Shown here one piece after another: positions 17,067 through 26,969 of a DNA stretch of 64,000 nucleotides (the first letter of the stretch is position 1; each line of letters starts with the position of its first letter). A program made the position numbers and the translations under genes. The notes beneath the pieces are model-generated. The model searched no databases and had not been told where the DNA came from. It saw only the letters and a list, made by a program, of their open reading frames with translations. The DNA comes from Evansella halocellulosilytica (GTDB lineage: Bacteria; Bacillota; Bacilli; Bacillales; Salisediminibacteriaceae). The stretch lies in NCBI RefSeq assembly GCF_002335745.1, contig NZ_NIST01000001.1, forward strand, positions 4,744,191 through 4,808,190, read 5' to 3'.

Positions 17067-20000
17067 ATTTCAATCCACGCATCCACGAGGGATGCGACCC
17101 GGAATGGACAAAATTTAAAGATGATACTAATATTTCAATCCACGCATCCACGAGGGATGCGACCTTCTTCTAACAACCAAAACACCACCATACAAGCATT
17201 TCAATCCACGCATCCACGAGGGATGCGACTATTGATGTTTATGCAAGTTATGGTACTTGGGATATTTCAATCCACGCATCCACGAGGGATGCGACATCTC
17301 ATTCATCAATGCTGGTAGACCTAAAATAAATTTCAATCCACGCATCCACGAGGGATGCGACGTGAAGCACCTACCCCAAACGAGAAAGTCATAGAGATTT
17401 CAATCCACGCATCCACGAGGGATGCGACGTGAAGCACCTACCCCAAACGAGAAAGTCATAGAGATTTCAATCCACGCATCCACGAGGGATGCGACGATAT
17501 TTAAGTATCTTTCTTTCACGTTGTTTTATTTCAATCCACGCATCCACGAGGGATGCGACGATATTTAAGTATCTTTCTTTCACGTTGTTTTATTTCAATC
17601 CACGCATCCACGAGGGATGCGACGATATTTAAGTATCTTTCTTTCACGTTGTTTTATTTCAATCCACGCATCCACGAGGGATGCGACGCGTCTTTCTTAA
17701 ATATCAGATTCATCGAACGGTTATTTCAATCCACGCATCCACGAGGGATGCGACTCCAGTGATTAGTTTAAACTAGTAAGTAACAAAGCATTTCAATCCA
17801 CGCATCCACGAGGGATGCGACAACGTTATCTAGCGCAAATACCAATTCCTGGAAATATTTCAATCCACGCATCCACGAGGGATGCGACAGGGATCAAATC
17901 ACTATCTGAGCATCGAGAAATAATTTCAATCCACGCATCCACGAGGGATGCGACAAGTAAAAGTTGGACGTAGATCCTTCTTTATGATATTTCAATCCAC
18001 GCATCCACGAGGGATGCGACCTTTTTCTTTTTGGTTGCTTTACGCTTTGTTTAGATTTCAATCCACGCATCCACGAGGGATGCGACTAGAATCACTGAAA
18101 ACGAAAGATCCAGGAGATCTATTTCAATCCACGCATCCACGAGGGATGCGACAAAATCGGGTACTGATTCCCAACAACAATCAGAGATTTCAATCCACGC
18201 ATCCACGAGGGATGCGACAGGAGCGAAGCAGCAAGACGATAATAATCAACCATTTCAATCCACGCATCCACGAGGGATGCGACATGTCTAAGTCGTTTAC
18301 AGGAGTGATAGTTAATATTTCAATCCACGCATCCACGAGGGATGCGACGTATGGCTTCATCCTGTTCCGTGGTTAATGCAGGATTTCAATCCACGCATCC
18401 ACGAGGGATGCGACTGACCTCGTACAGTGACAGAAATTTTTTGACCATTTCAATCCACGCATCCACGAGGGATGCGACGGTAAATTTCGGGTAAGTATTC
18501 CAGTGCCGATGATTTCAATCCACGCATCCACGAGGGATGCGACGCTTTTCATCAACAATGACAAACGGCAGTCCGTTATTTCAATCCACGCATCCACGAG
18601 GGATGCGACTGCAGCCTGTTTATGGTTTTAGGTTACATCATTACATTTCAATCCACGCATCCACGAGGGATGCGACTTAAAGGGATCGAATTACTTCATC
18701 CCGAAAGACATTTCAATCCACGCATCCACGAGGGATGCGACTGCACTAAAGCAAAATGTACAAGGCGATTACGTTATTTCAATCCACGCATCCACGAGGG
18801 ATGCGACAGCACTCGGAGGCATGGCTTTAGCAGCAGCGAACATTTCAATCCACGCATCCACGAGGGATGCGACATCGGAGACGGTCAAGGTGTTCATTTT
18901 GCCGAGATTTCAATCCACGCATCCACGAGGGATGCGACGTAATCTCCAAGAGTTTCAGAGTGTTGAGCAACAGCTATTTCAATCCACGCATCCACGAGGG
19001 ATGCGACTTAATCATTGAGAGGCTTACATAGTAAACAGTTTATTTCAATCCACGCATCCACGAGGGATGCGACCTATAAAAGATGGTATATTTGAGGTAG
19101 ATAGTACATTTCAATCCACGCATCCACGAGGGATGCGACTTTCTTATATTTGATCTTGTTGTCGTTGTTTTTGTATTTCAATCCACGCATCCACGAGGGA
19201 TGCGACATTACCAATATGTGTGAGTTCCGAGGCACCTTGAGTATTTCAATCCACGCATCCACGAGGGATGCGACGTCCATCTCTGCAATGTGTGGTAACA
19301 TGCGTCATATTTCAATCCACGCATCCACGAGGGATGCGACCTTCTCCACCTTCTTCCATGTTTTCTTGTCCTCATTTCAATCCACGCATCCACGAGGGAT
19401 GCGACGCCCATGCCAATAGTTGAGTGTCAAAGTCTACGAATTTCAATCCACGCATCCACGAGGGATGCGACAAGGAGGTCATACCATGTTTGAACAACTA
19501 TTATCATTTCAATCCACGCATCCACGAGGGATGCGACTTAATCTATCAATAATGTAAGTTGCTTTATCAGATTTCAATCCACGCATCCACGAGGGATGCG
19601 ACGGGGTTGCTATAACGGTTGCCAGCGTCTTGGATTATTTCAATCCACGCATCCACGAGGGATGCGACCAATATCCGTCGTTATCGAAACATGCCTTTTA
19701 TATTTCAATCCACGCATCCACGAGGGATGCGACGGTAAATTTCGGGAAGATATTCGAGCGCTGACGATTTCAATCCACGCATCCACGAGGGATGCGACAC
19801 AAACCGAACAACGTCAATATCAGACGCTATCGATTTCAATCCACGCATCCACGAGGGATGCGACGGAGCTTTACTCGAACCATACCTTAATGACGGTATC
19901 GATTTCAATCCACGCATCCACGAGGGATGCGACACTAGCTTGTTACCTGTAGGCGTACGTACCGTCCATTTCAATCCACGCATCCACGAGGGATGCGACT

Positions 20001-21255
20001 GATTCTTTTCCAACGTGCCTTAAACTTGTGTTTATTTCAATCCACGCATCCACGAGGGATGCGACGCTTTTCATCAACAATGACAAACGGTAAACCGTTA
20101 TTTCAATCCACGCATCCACGAGGGATGCGACAGCGTCGTCGAGGTCTACCTGTCTACGTCTTAAATATTTCAATCCACGCATCCACGAGGGATGCGACTA
20201 ATAAGCAGGATTTTCTGAACCAAACCAAGAAATTTCAATCCACGCATCCACGAGGGATGCGACCGGGGTTTTACCACGTTTAATTACGTCTTCTCCATTT
20301 CAATCCACGCATCCACGAGGGATGCGACGTATGGCTTCATCCTGTTCAGTAGTGAGGGCAGATTTCAATCCACGCATCCACGAGGGATGCGACCTGTTGT
20401 GTTAGGCGTCCATGTACGAGCGTTAACAGATTTCAATCCACGCATCCACGAGGGATGCGACAACGAACAGTTTACGAACTGTACGTACACCTACAGATTT
20501 CAATCCACGCATCCACGAGGGATGCGACTATAAATCACAACTTTATCAGTAGCTTTATAGTTGATTTCAATCCACGCATCCACGAGGGATGCGACGATGA
20601 CGGTACATTAAAAGATCTAATTAACCAGATTTCAATCCACGCATCCACGAGGGATGCGACTAGTGATTTTTTCATTCTGAGTCCTCCTTACAGATTTCAA
20701 TCCACGCATCCACGAGGGATGCGACAATCTTTCGATAGTCACCGTTCCCGGTGATGACAGGATTTCAATCCACGCATCCACGAGGGATGCGACAGTAAGC
20801 TCCCTGAAACAATTGCACAACTGGAGATTTCAATCCACGCATCCACGAGGGATGCGACTATACGTATTATACCGACCTACACCTCCATTTTTATTTCAAT
20901 CCACGCATCCACGAGGGATGCGACACGCTGTTCTTAACGCACCCCAAGCCATACGAAATATTTCAATCCACGCATCCACGAGGGATGCGACCACGTTTAA
21001 TTACTTCTTCTCCAAATTTCCCATAATTTCAATCCACGCATCCACGAGGGATGCGACCGTATGGCTTCATCCTGTTCAGTAGTGAGGGCAGATTTCAATC
21101 CACGCATCCACGAGGGATGCGACTGGTAAATTTCGGGTAGATATTCGAGTGCAGACGATTTCAATCCACGCATCCACGAGGGATGCGACAGATCTGGATG
21201 CACTTCATCTCTCTCAACTTTTTATTTCAATCCACGCATCCACGAGGGATGCGAC
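17067..21255 (-). CRISPR. CRISPR array 1, type I-C, 64 repeats and 63 spacers
   Basis: The 32-bp repeat reads ATTTCAATCC...GGGATGCGAC on the plus strand. On the transcribed minus strand it is GTCGCATCC, loop CTCGT, GGATGCG, TGGATTGAAAT, with a 7-bp stem, the classical type I-C form. Spacers are 32-36 bp with a mean period of 66 bp. The leader lies at the right end beside cas2, so new spacers enter near 21224 and the oldest lie near 17100. Two spacers at the old end are tandemly duplicated (17362-17463 twice, 17496-17655 three times). Several spacers are near-identical variants of one another. Confidence 0.98.
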
Positions 21256-21414
21256 TGCGAAATGTAGGTATAAAGAACCGATTAACGATATTATTTTTGC
21301 CTACATTTCAATAAAAAGAGATAATCACTTTATTAAGATAAAAAGTAATCCCGTAAAACTTTTAAAATTAAGGTGCGAAACCCCCTAGAAAAATATGTGC
21401 ACTGTATATTCGCA
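21256..21414 (-). promoter_or_regulatory. Leader of CRISPR array 1
   Basis: AT-rich stretch between cas2 and the first repeat. It contains an inverted repeat (AAATGTAGG at 21260-21268 with CCTACATTT at 21300-21308) and a segment GTGCAC...TATATTCGCACTAAAAG next to the cas2 stop. Both features recur in the leader of array 2, which supports function in transcription or spacer integration. Confidence 0.8.
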
Positions 21415-21705
21415 CTAAAAGATTAACGGGTCTTCTAAGTCTAATGATTCTTTAGCCCCAATATGTTCTACTTTCGATTTATAATTATTACCTAACTTGT
21501 AAAACCTGAGACTATCTTCTGTTTCATCAATAATGTCACTTAGCTCCATTTTTAGGGAAGTAAATTGAGTCGAATCAATGACACACTCGAAAACAGAGTT
21601 TTGAACTCTTTGTCCGTACCTTTGACAGACCTTCGCAACTTTACGAAGTCTTTTTTGCCCAGTACCACTCATGGTACTCACATCATACGTAATGAGAACA
21701 AGCAT
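21415..21705 (-). CDS. cas2: CRISPR-associated endonuclease Cas2
   Basis: Subunit of the Cas1-Cas2 spacer integrase, 96 residues, normal length. It opens with MLVLITYDVST, in which the Asp after the first beta strand is the conserved acidic residue. RLRKVAKVCQRYGQRVQNSVFECVID follows, the ferredoxin-like core typical of type I-C Cas2. It starts 13 bp after cas1 and is the last gene of the cas5-to-cas2 operon, facing the array 1 leader. Its last codons (ESLDLEDPLIF) have a homologous remnant at 32694-32774. Confidence 0.95.
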   Translation of the reverse strand: MLVLITYDVSTMSGTGQKRLRKVAKVCQRYGQRVQNSVFECVIDSTQFTSLKMELSDIIDETEDSLRFYKLGNNYKSKVEHIGAKESLDLEDPLIF

Positions 21706-21718
21706 AAAGAAGATTCAC

Positions 21719-22750
21719 CTACTTCCAAAGAAATGGCGGGTATTGATCAAGATCACCACGTAAATATCGAGCAAGTAATAATGACTGTACATGGGGAACA
21801 AGCCCCCATTCTACTTTTTCGCCAAGAAACGGATGTGTTATTTTGTCTTGCTTTCTTGTTTGCCAAGCTTTTAGAAATGTTTTTCTTGCATCATCCTTAA
21901 ATAATACTGCACCATTTTCTTTTTTTAAAAAGTCACTTTCATTAAAGACTTTCTTGTTTATGAGAGAAAGTACAAATTTATCAGCATATAAACCACGAAG
22001 TTCCTCCATCAAATCAAGTGCTAGTGAAACACGCCCTGGCCTGTCTCGATGTAAAAAGCCAACATATGAATCCAGACCAACACCTTCGAGAGCAGCTGCT
22101 GTATCATTTGCCAAAAGCGAATACGCAAATGACAGCATTGCATTAAACGAATCCATTGGTGGTCTTCTACTTCTCTTTCGGAAATAAAAAACTTTTTTTT
22201 GGTGTAAGATTAAGTCATCTAACAGTCTGTTGTATACAACAGCCCCTTGACCTTCTAACCCCCTTAGACTCTCTAAATTATCACATTCTTTTACGTCGCT
22301 CATGATATTTGTTAACTGCCTAGAAGCCTCTTTAAATTTTGAAACATCAAGGCGAAGGGGATAGTCACGTGTGGCTCTTTCCAATATCCATTTATTGTTA
22401 TACAGTTTCCCAAGAATAAAATTCCGTGCTATTTTCACAGACTCTTGTTCACTATCTGAAAGACGGTACTGAGTTTTCCTTAGAATCACATTCCCTCTGC
22501 TCTCACCAATAACTTTGGCGAGAAATCGTCCAGTCATCGTGTAAAACAATAATGAAATATTATTCTCTGCACAGTATCCCATTAAAGCTGGACTGGCACC
22601 TGTATAGCCAAATGCTACAATCGATTCCAAATTGTGAAGCGGAATACGTCCCAGCTTCTCTTCATCCTTTAATAAAATCACATTTTCACCGTTTAGTGCC
22701 AAATACACGTCAGGTTGCGTGACAAATAACGTGTTTAATAATTTCTTCAT
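21719..22750 (-). CDS. cas1: CRISPR-associated integrase Cas1 (type I-C)
   Basis: Catalytic subunit of spacer acquisition, 343 residues. The ATG at 22750 (MKKLLNTLFVTQPDVYL) is chosen because it matches the usual I-C Cas1 start, lies 1 bp after the cas4 stop and has AAAGGAAA upstream inside cas4. The alternative TTG adds seven residues. An N-terminal beta domain carries YLALNGENV and GRIPLHNLESIVAFG. The metal-binding residues lie in LEGQGAVVYN (Glu, about 170), FLHRDRPGRVSLALDLMEE (His and acidic residues, about 240-258). All expected catalytic positions appear intact. Confidence 0.95.
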   Translation of the reverse strand: MKKLLNTLFVTQPDVYLALNGENVILLKDEEKLGRIPLHNLESIVAFGYTGASPALMGYCAENNISLLFYTMTGRFLAKVIGESRGNVILRKTQYRLSDSEQESVKIARNFILGKLYNNKWILERATRDYPLRLDVSKFKEASRQLTNIMSDVKECDNLESLRGLEGQGAVVYNRLLDDLILHQKKVFYFRKRSRRPPMDSFNAMLSFAYSLLANDTAAALEGVGLDSYVGFLHRDRPGRVSLALDLMEELRGLYADKFVLSLINKKVFNESDFLKKENGAVLFKDDARKTFLKAWQTRKQDKITHPFLGEKVEWGLVPHVQSLLLARYLRGDLDQYPPFLWK

Positions 22751-22751
22751 T

Positions 22752-23408
22752 TTAGGAAAGTTTCCTTTCAATATATCTTTGAACGGTTTCCTTATTCATC
22801 AACTTTGGCAGACAAATATGCTGTAAAGAGCAGCTCTTACAGAAAGCCCCCGTTTTCACCCTTGGAGTATGACGTTTTTTATAATAACTGTGCATCTCGT
22901 TTACTATTTCTTTCACTTTGATACGTTCGTTTTCGGTGATATCAACAGCCACACGGTGCTTTGTTTCCCCGTAATATAAATATCCTTTATTTACAGAACA
23001 CACGAGCATCTCTTCTAAACACATTGCCTGGGCGGTCAATTGTAAGACATCTTCTTCTCCCTGTTTCGGCTTCCCTCTTTTATATTCTACAGGGAAAGGG
23101 AGGAACGTTCCTTCTATCCCCTGAATAGGAATACCATTGTCGTCTTCCCTAAATTCAACAACATCACACACACCGGTAATTTCAAGTTCATGGGACTGGA
23201 TTGGCAACGCTCTGACAGTGATTTTATCAAAACGCTTTTCTTTAATCATCGGCTGATCGGCTTTCTTGTGTAAATGCTGCCCTTCAACTGTCTTTACGTT
23301 CTCCTCCCACTGCTGCTCGATATGAATAAGTGCCCATTGCCGTTTACAAAACTTGAAGTGCTGGATTCCAGAAAGCATCAAATAATGCTCTTCGTTCTTA
23401 AAGGCCAT
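22752..23408 (-). CDS. cas4: CRISPR-associated exonuclease Cas4
   Basis: RecB-family nuclease of 218 residues that trims prespacers and selects PAM-containing ends together with Cas1-Cas2. It has an early Cys (KFCKRQW, about 20), the acidic metal ligands (GVCDVVEF, about 85), the RecB motif VEYKRGKPKQGEEDVLQLTAQA (about 110-130) and a C-terminal Cys cluster CKSCSLQHIC (about 190-200). This gives the four cysteines of an iron-sulfur cluster. Its ATG overlaps the end of cas7 by 11 bp and cas1 follows after 1 bp, so the three are translationally coupled. Confidence 0.95.
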   Translation of the reverse strand: MAFKNEEHYLMLSGIQHFKFCKRQWALIHIEQQWEENVKTVEGQHLHKKADQPMIKEKRFDKITVRALPIQSHELEITGVCDVVEFREDDNGIPIQGIEGTFLPFPVEYKRGKPKQGEEDVLQLTAQAMCLEEMLVCSVNKGYLYYGETKHRVAVDITENERIKVKEIVNEMHSYYKKRHTPRVKTGAFCKSCSLQHICLPKLMNKETVQRYIERKLS

Positions 23409-24261
23409 TTAACTCTTCCATCTTTAATCCTTTTAAATCGTTAATATGAATAGTATAATCGTCAATTGATTTTGGATCAGGTACTTCACTTTTCACCTCT
23501 AGTGCTCGGTGTACTTTAGCTGCCGAGTATTGTCCAAGCTTCGAATTATGCTCCCACCAAATCACTTTATGAACTTCCATACTCCCCTCAGGTCTTGCTG
23601 AAGATGCATCATTTTCAAAAAGTGTGACAAGTGCTTCCTTTAATTTATTGCTATCTTCTGCAGTAAATCCTGTTTTTTCAGCTAATTGAGTATTGATGCT
23701 GCCGTGAAAAACGAAGACTCCAAAATCAACTCTATGCTTCATCCCCATTGTGTCAGATCCCCGTTCTTTCCCTGGCTCTGAGTTCACACTTTTCGTTATT
23801 TGCATACTTGTAATATCAATTGGGTCAACACTTGTTGCAGTGTGAATAGAGACAGGTCCACGTACTCCGACAGAAACACCTGTACCACTTCCGGAACCTT
23901 TATAAGCAAAAACTTGACCGAAGGCACGGACATCAATCCATGTTTTGCAGGCCGTTTCAGCGAATTCTTCAGGCTTACTTTCTTTTGATTTTAAAATCGC
24001 TGCAAGCTCCTCCACTGATTCTGCTCGTTCTTTTAAGCTTTTATATGAGTCAGTCCTCTTGTCATTAGACTGTACGAATATAGGCTCCTCCATATCTTGC
24101 AACCGATTCCTGATTTTTCTCTTAATGGCTACATCTGATATTTCACCGTAACCATCATAGTTTTGCCTTGGCCGGTTTCCGTTAAGGGGATCTCCATTAG
24201 GGTTTGCTTTTGTAACCGACATAACAACAGAAAAATCAATCTTGTGATTTAATACATTCAT
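23398..24261 (-). CDS. cas7: Cascade backbone subunit Cas7 (Csd2, type I-C)
   Basis: RAMP-fold protein of 287 residues that coats the crRNA in the type I-C Cascade. It has the family start ...KIDFSVVMSVTKANPNGDPLNGNRPRQN, the FGQVFAYKG...GVSVGVRGPVSIHTATSVDPI block (about 113-150) and the GMKHRVDFGVFVFHG segment (about 176-190). In type I hybrids this subunit's thumb flips every sixth crRNA base out of the helix, which matters for the guide RNA at 26970. cas8c lies 2 bp upstream and cas4 overlaps downstream. Confidence 0.96.
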   Translation of the reverse strand: MNVLNHKIDFSVVMSVTKANPNGDPLNGNRPRQNYDGYGEISDVAIKRKIRNRLQDMEEPIFVQSNDKRTDSYKSLKERAESVEELAAILKSKESKPEEFAETACKTWIDVRAFGQVFAYKGSGSGTGVSVGVRGPVSIHTATSVDPIDITSMQITKSVNSEPGKERGSDTMGMKHRVDFGVFVFHGSINTQLAEKTGFTAEDSNKLKEALVTLFENDASSARPEGSMEVHKVIWWEHNSKLGQYSAAKVHRALEVKSEVPDPKSIDDYTIHINDLKGLKMEELNGL

Positions 24262-24263
24262 TA

Positions 24264-26147
24264 TTATTCCTCCTCAATTGTTTGTAATTTCGTTTCTTTT
24301 TTTTGATACAAGTCATGACGTTGACTGTAAAAACCGAGTAAGTATTTTTCGGATAATGGTTTGTTATTAAAGTCCTCGATCTCAATTTGTGATGCTACAT
24401 CATCAATCATGCTTGACAAATACCCGGCATTTGCCCCAAGACGAGCCTGATATGGCTGCAAACTCGATTGAATCGTTTTCCACGTCCTTGCAGGGTGCCT
24501 TGAAAAAGAGTTCATATAACGAATGGCATTCGTTGCTCGCCTTTCATCCTTTCCGAGCGATCTTCGTTCAAGTACATCAGCAATAGCTAATAATCTACCA
24601 AACAAGTAATCTCGGTTTGTCTCTTCATGGTTTAATCTCACTTCATACCCCTCCTTATGGTTAATTAAAGCACACGCAATACTTAATGTTTTCTCCCATT
24701 CCCACATTTCCATTGACACTGGATTGGACGCTCTATGATAGGCACTTTTTAAAATATCTGCTGGGATTGGCCGTTTATCAATAATACATGGAAGCATCCG
24801 TTCCATTACACCTTTCACTACTTTGTCATTAGCCCGAGAGCCATAAGCCGCGAAAGCAATATCTTTCGTTGCAGGTGGACCAGAAAATACAATAGTCTTT
24901 CCATCATCTTTGCGATAAGTGTGCCACCACCAGCATGAGAGGTGCCAATTCTCAATTCGTTCTATATAATCTTTTATATCAAGGTATCTGTAATAGAGAA
25001 CTGCTAGCCTTCCAGTTGTAGCAGAATCTAACACAAGAATTTGGATATTTTCTGATTTTGTTGATAAATTTGCTTTATAACCTTCGATTGCAATCGAAAA
25101 TTCTCTTGCATATTCTTTATTCGTGTACCCTTTCGGTACAGAAGTTGTACCAAACAAGTTAAGGCTGTCTTCATCTAGAGGGAGAGGCTTATGCCCTTTT
25201 TCCCATAAAAGGAACACTCGCTCATCAATAACTTTTGCCTGCCTATGAATCAACCATTTCAACGCATTGTGGGCTTTTTGAGAAGCGTCATAACTGATCG
25301 CAGCTACCTCCTCACTTTCTTTAAATCTCCCCCGAAAGGTAAAGCCCGCTTTATCATTTGCGGAAATCAGTTTTGCTTTGTCACCAGAGTGACGAATTTT
25401 ATTTGCGTGCATCGTTGTGGCCGGCCCTTGTTGACCTGTGACAAAACAGTAATCCATATCTCCTAGTTGATCTTTATAGAAACCGATAAAAGAGTCATAT
25501 ACTTCCTTGTCATTCCAGACTTTCGTTAGTAGTTTTTCAGTAGAGTAAACATTAAAGCGAACAAAAGCACTTTCTTGTCCACCAGTAGCTAGAGTAAATA
25601 TTGGTGGTTTCTTATCCTGAAGTTCTTCGTATTTCTTATTCCACTTATTGATCAGTTTTTCAGATTCATCTAAATAGATGACTTTTTCTTTAACGAGGTC
25701 ATTAATTAATGATCCTTGTTTTAAATAGTTATAAATACTTCTAACTTTTTTATTTGAATGTGAAGATTCAGCCCATTTCCCCAGCTGTGTAATATAGGCT
25801 TTATACTGCTCATTTTTTTTAGTCTCTCCACCATATTGGACAAAATCTCCTGCTGTATAGCTAAGCTTATCATGGAGGGGGTAAGGAGCAACTTTAGACC
25901 CTGCTCTGTTTGCTGAACTCTCTGTCGCTGGTATTACTGTACTCGCATCATTTTTCTCCACAACTGATGCTGAATGGAAGTTTCCATCTTCCGTTACGTT
26001 TACCTCTATGTGTGCTGTTTGAGTTGTGTGGGAAACAGGAAGCAATGTATACTCCTGTCCGTTTCTTTTTTTCTCGATGACGCCAATTTTATCAGCATTA
26101 TAATCATAAGTTTCATAGAGATGCTGTAGCCAGCTCACATTATTCAC
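24264..26147 (-). CDS. cas8c: Cascade large subunit Cas8c (Csd1, type I-C)
   Basis: Large subunit of the type I-C Cascade, 627 residues, which reads the PAM (TTC in known I-C systems) and recruits Cas3. Recognisable Csd1 segments are [14 protein letters not shown] at the N-terminus, [16 protein letters not shown] (about 200), [41 protein letters not shown] (about 240-280), [29 protein letters not shown], and [24 protein letters not shown] near the C-terminus. In some I-C systems an internal start inside this gene also gives a Cas11 small subunit; that is possible here but not shown. It overlaps cas5c by 8 bp. Confidence 0.96.
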   Translation of the reverse strand: MNNVSWLQHLYETYDYNADKIGVIEKKRNGQEYTLLPVSHTTQTAHIEVNVTEDGNFHSASVVEKNDASTVIPATESSANRAGSKVAPYPLHDKLSYTAGDFVQYGGETKKNEQYKAYITQLGKWAESSHSNKKVRSIYNYLKQGSLINDLVKEKVIYLDESEKLINKWNKKYEELQDKKPPIFTLATGGQESAFVRFNVYSTEKLLTKVWNDKEVYDSFIGFYKDQLGDMDYCFVTGQQGPATTMHANKIRHSGDKAKLISANDKAGFTFRGRFKESEEVAAISYDASQKAHNALKWLIHRQAKVIDERVFLLWEKGHKPLPLDEDSLNLFGTTSVPKGYTNKEYAREFSIAIEGYKANLSTKSENIQILVLDSATTGRLAVLYYRYLDIKDYIERIENWHLSCWWWHTYRKDDGKTIVFSGPPATKDIAFAAYGSRANDKVVKGVMERMLPCIIDKRPIPADILKSAYHRASNPVSMEMWEWEKTLSIACALINHKEGYEVRLNHEETNRDYLFGRLLAIADVLERRSLGKDERRATNAIRYMNSFSRHPARTWKTIQSSLQPYQARLGANAGYLSSMIDDVASQIEIEDFNNKPLSEKYLLGFYSQRHDLYQKKETKLQTIEEE

Positions 26148-26853
26148 CTCCTAGACTGTTTAATAATTCATCCACTGCTTCCATATTCGTTTCATCAAAA
26201 TGTTTGTTCTTCATTTTTCTTACGTGACGGACATGGTTGCACTCTTCAGGTCTAATAAATTGAATGACTCCGTCTTTCATGACTGGACTCCACAGTCGTA
26301 CTTCCATATCGTCTCTTCCTGTTTCATCTGGATAATTGATCCCGTGCACCATCGTCCCTAATGCCAGCTCACCATAATTGTCGTAATAACTTATACCTTC
26401 GCCAAATGTACACGGTTCTACATAGCCTTGGCACTCACGAGTTCCAAGAAAAATATCCCGGCGTCCACCGGCTTTCAATGCACGTTTCATAATATTGTGA
26501 TGTTTGTGTTCGTTACGGTCGTATGCTAAGTCCGGACGATACTCATTAAATTCAAAATGCGCTTTTACTTGATAACACACATCTCGTAAATACGTATAGT
26601 TTGCTAACGTATTTTTGTCGCTGCTGTATTCAATAGGACGTATGCCTTTTGACTCCATTCGAATCGGGTTCATAATTCTAATCGCATCGACAAATACAAT
26701 GATAGTAGGCTTCCAATAAATTGATTCGACAATCCCCTTCAATGCTTGATATGTCGGGACTTGATAACTGAGTTTTTCACCACCAAGTTTCGTTAAAGGA
26801 TCTGTAAACAAGGCATAATCCCCTGTTACTTCAAATTCAATTGCATTTCTCAA
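26140..26853 (-). CDS. cas5c: Cascade subunit and crRNA endonuclease Cas5c (Cas5d)
   Basis: In type I-C, which lacks Cas6, Cas5c cuts the pre-crRNA at the base of the repeat hairpin and stays on the 5' handle. The protein has 237 residues from the TTG at 26853 ([32 protein letters not shown]). This start gives the usual N-terminus, and GGAGG lies just before it. An ATG 30 bp upstream has no such support. The family region YEALKGI-like [16 protein letters not shown] follows. It is the first gene of the operon and has its own promoter (26882-26910), over which the predicted autoregulatory guide would place Cascade. Confidence 0.95.
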   Translation of the reverse strand: MRNAIEFEVTGDYALFTDPLTKLGGEKLSYQVPTYQALKGIVESIYWKPTIIVFVDAIRIMNPIRMESKGIRPIEYSSDKNTLANYTYLRDVCYQVKAHFEFNEYRPDLAYDRNEHKHHNIMKRALKAGGRRDIFLGTRECQGYVEPCTFGEGISYYDNYGELALGTMVHGINYPDETGRDDMEVRLWSPVMKDGVIQFIRPEECNHVRHVRKMKNKHFDETNMEAVDELLNSLGGE

Positions 26854-26881
26854 ACTACCACCTCCGTTTTCTGATAATTCC

Positions 26882-26910
26882 AATATATACCTCCCTTCCT
26901 AACAAGTCAA
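26882..26910 (-). promoter_or_regulatory. Promoter of the cas5c-cas8c-cas7-cas4-cas1-cas2 operon
   Basis: Minus strand TTGACT (-35, 26905-26910), 17-bp spacing, TATATT (-10, 26882-26887). It gives a 5' untranslated region of roughly 20 nt with GGAGG before the cas5c TTG. It is separate from the upstream region of cas3. Confidence 0.75.
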
Positions 26911-26932
26911 TACTTATTTCATATTATATGAA
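26906..26932 (-). promoter_or_regulatory. Predicted Cascade target (PAM plus protospacer) at the cas5c promoter
   Basis: Read on the minus strand: TTC PAM (26932-26930), then a protospacer beginning at 26929. Bases 1-19 match the guide that starts at 27000 except at positions 6 and 12. Positions 20-25 fall on the -35 box of the cas5c promoter (26905-26910) and match poorly, so binding without full R-loop formation would be expected. The site also lies in a dyad (ATTTCATA TTA TATGAAAT, 26916-26934). Confidence 0.75.
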
Positions 26933-26937
26933 ATATA

Positions 26938-26966
26938 TTAATGAACTTTACTTATGATATTATAAT
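26938..26966 (+). promoter_or_regulatory. Promoter for the crRNA-like RNA
   Basis: Plus strand TATAAT (26961-26966) with a weak -35 candidate TTAATG (26938-26943) at 17 bp. The expected start point, about 7 bp downstream, falls at the 5' edge of the degenerate CRISPR repeat, as for promoters that drive solitary guide RNAs. Confidence 0.6.
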
Positions 26967-26969
26967 AAT

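Noticed and set aside
17121-21388. Many short open frames with repeated ISIHASTRDAT, FNPRIHEGCD or SHPSWMRGLK motifs
   Set aside because: They are translations of the CRISPR repeat and spacers; the 66-bp period is close to a multiple of three, so frames stay open by chance.
26918-26945. Plus-strand match of the crRNA-like guide next to TTC at 26918-26920
   Set aside because: The dyad makes both strands look alike, but the plus-strand match is much weaker (mismatches at 5, 6, 12, 16, 17 and others) than the minus-strand site at 26929-26911.
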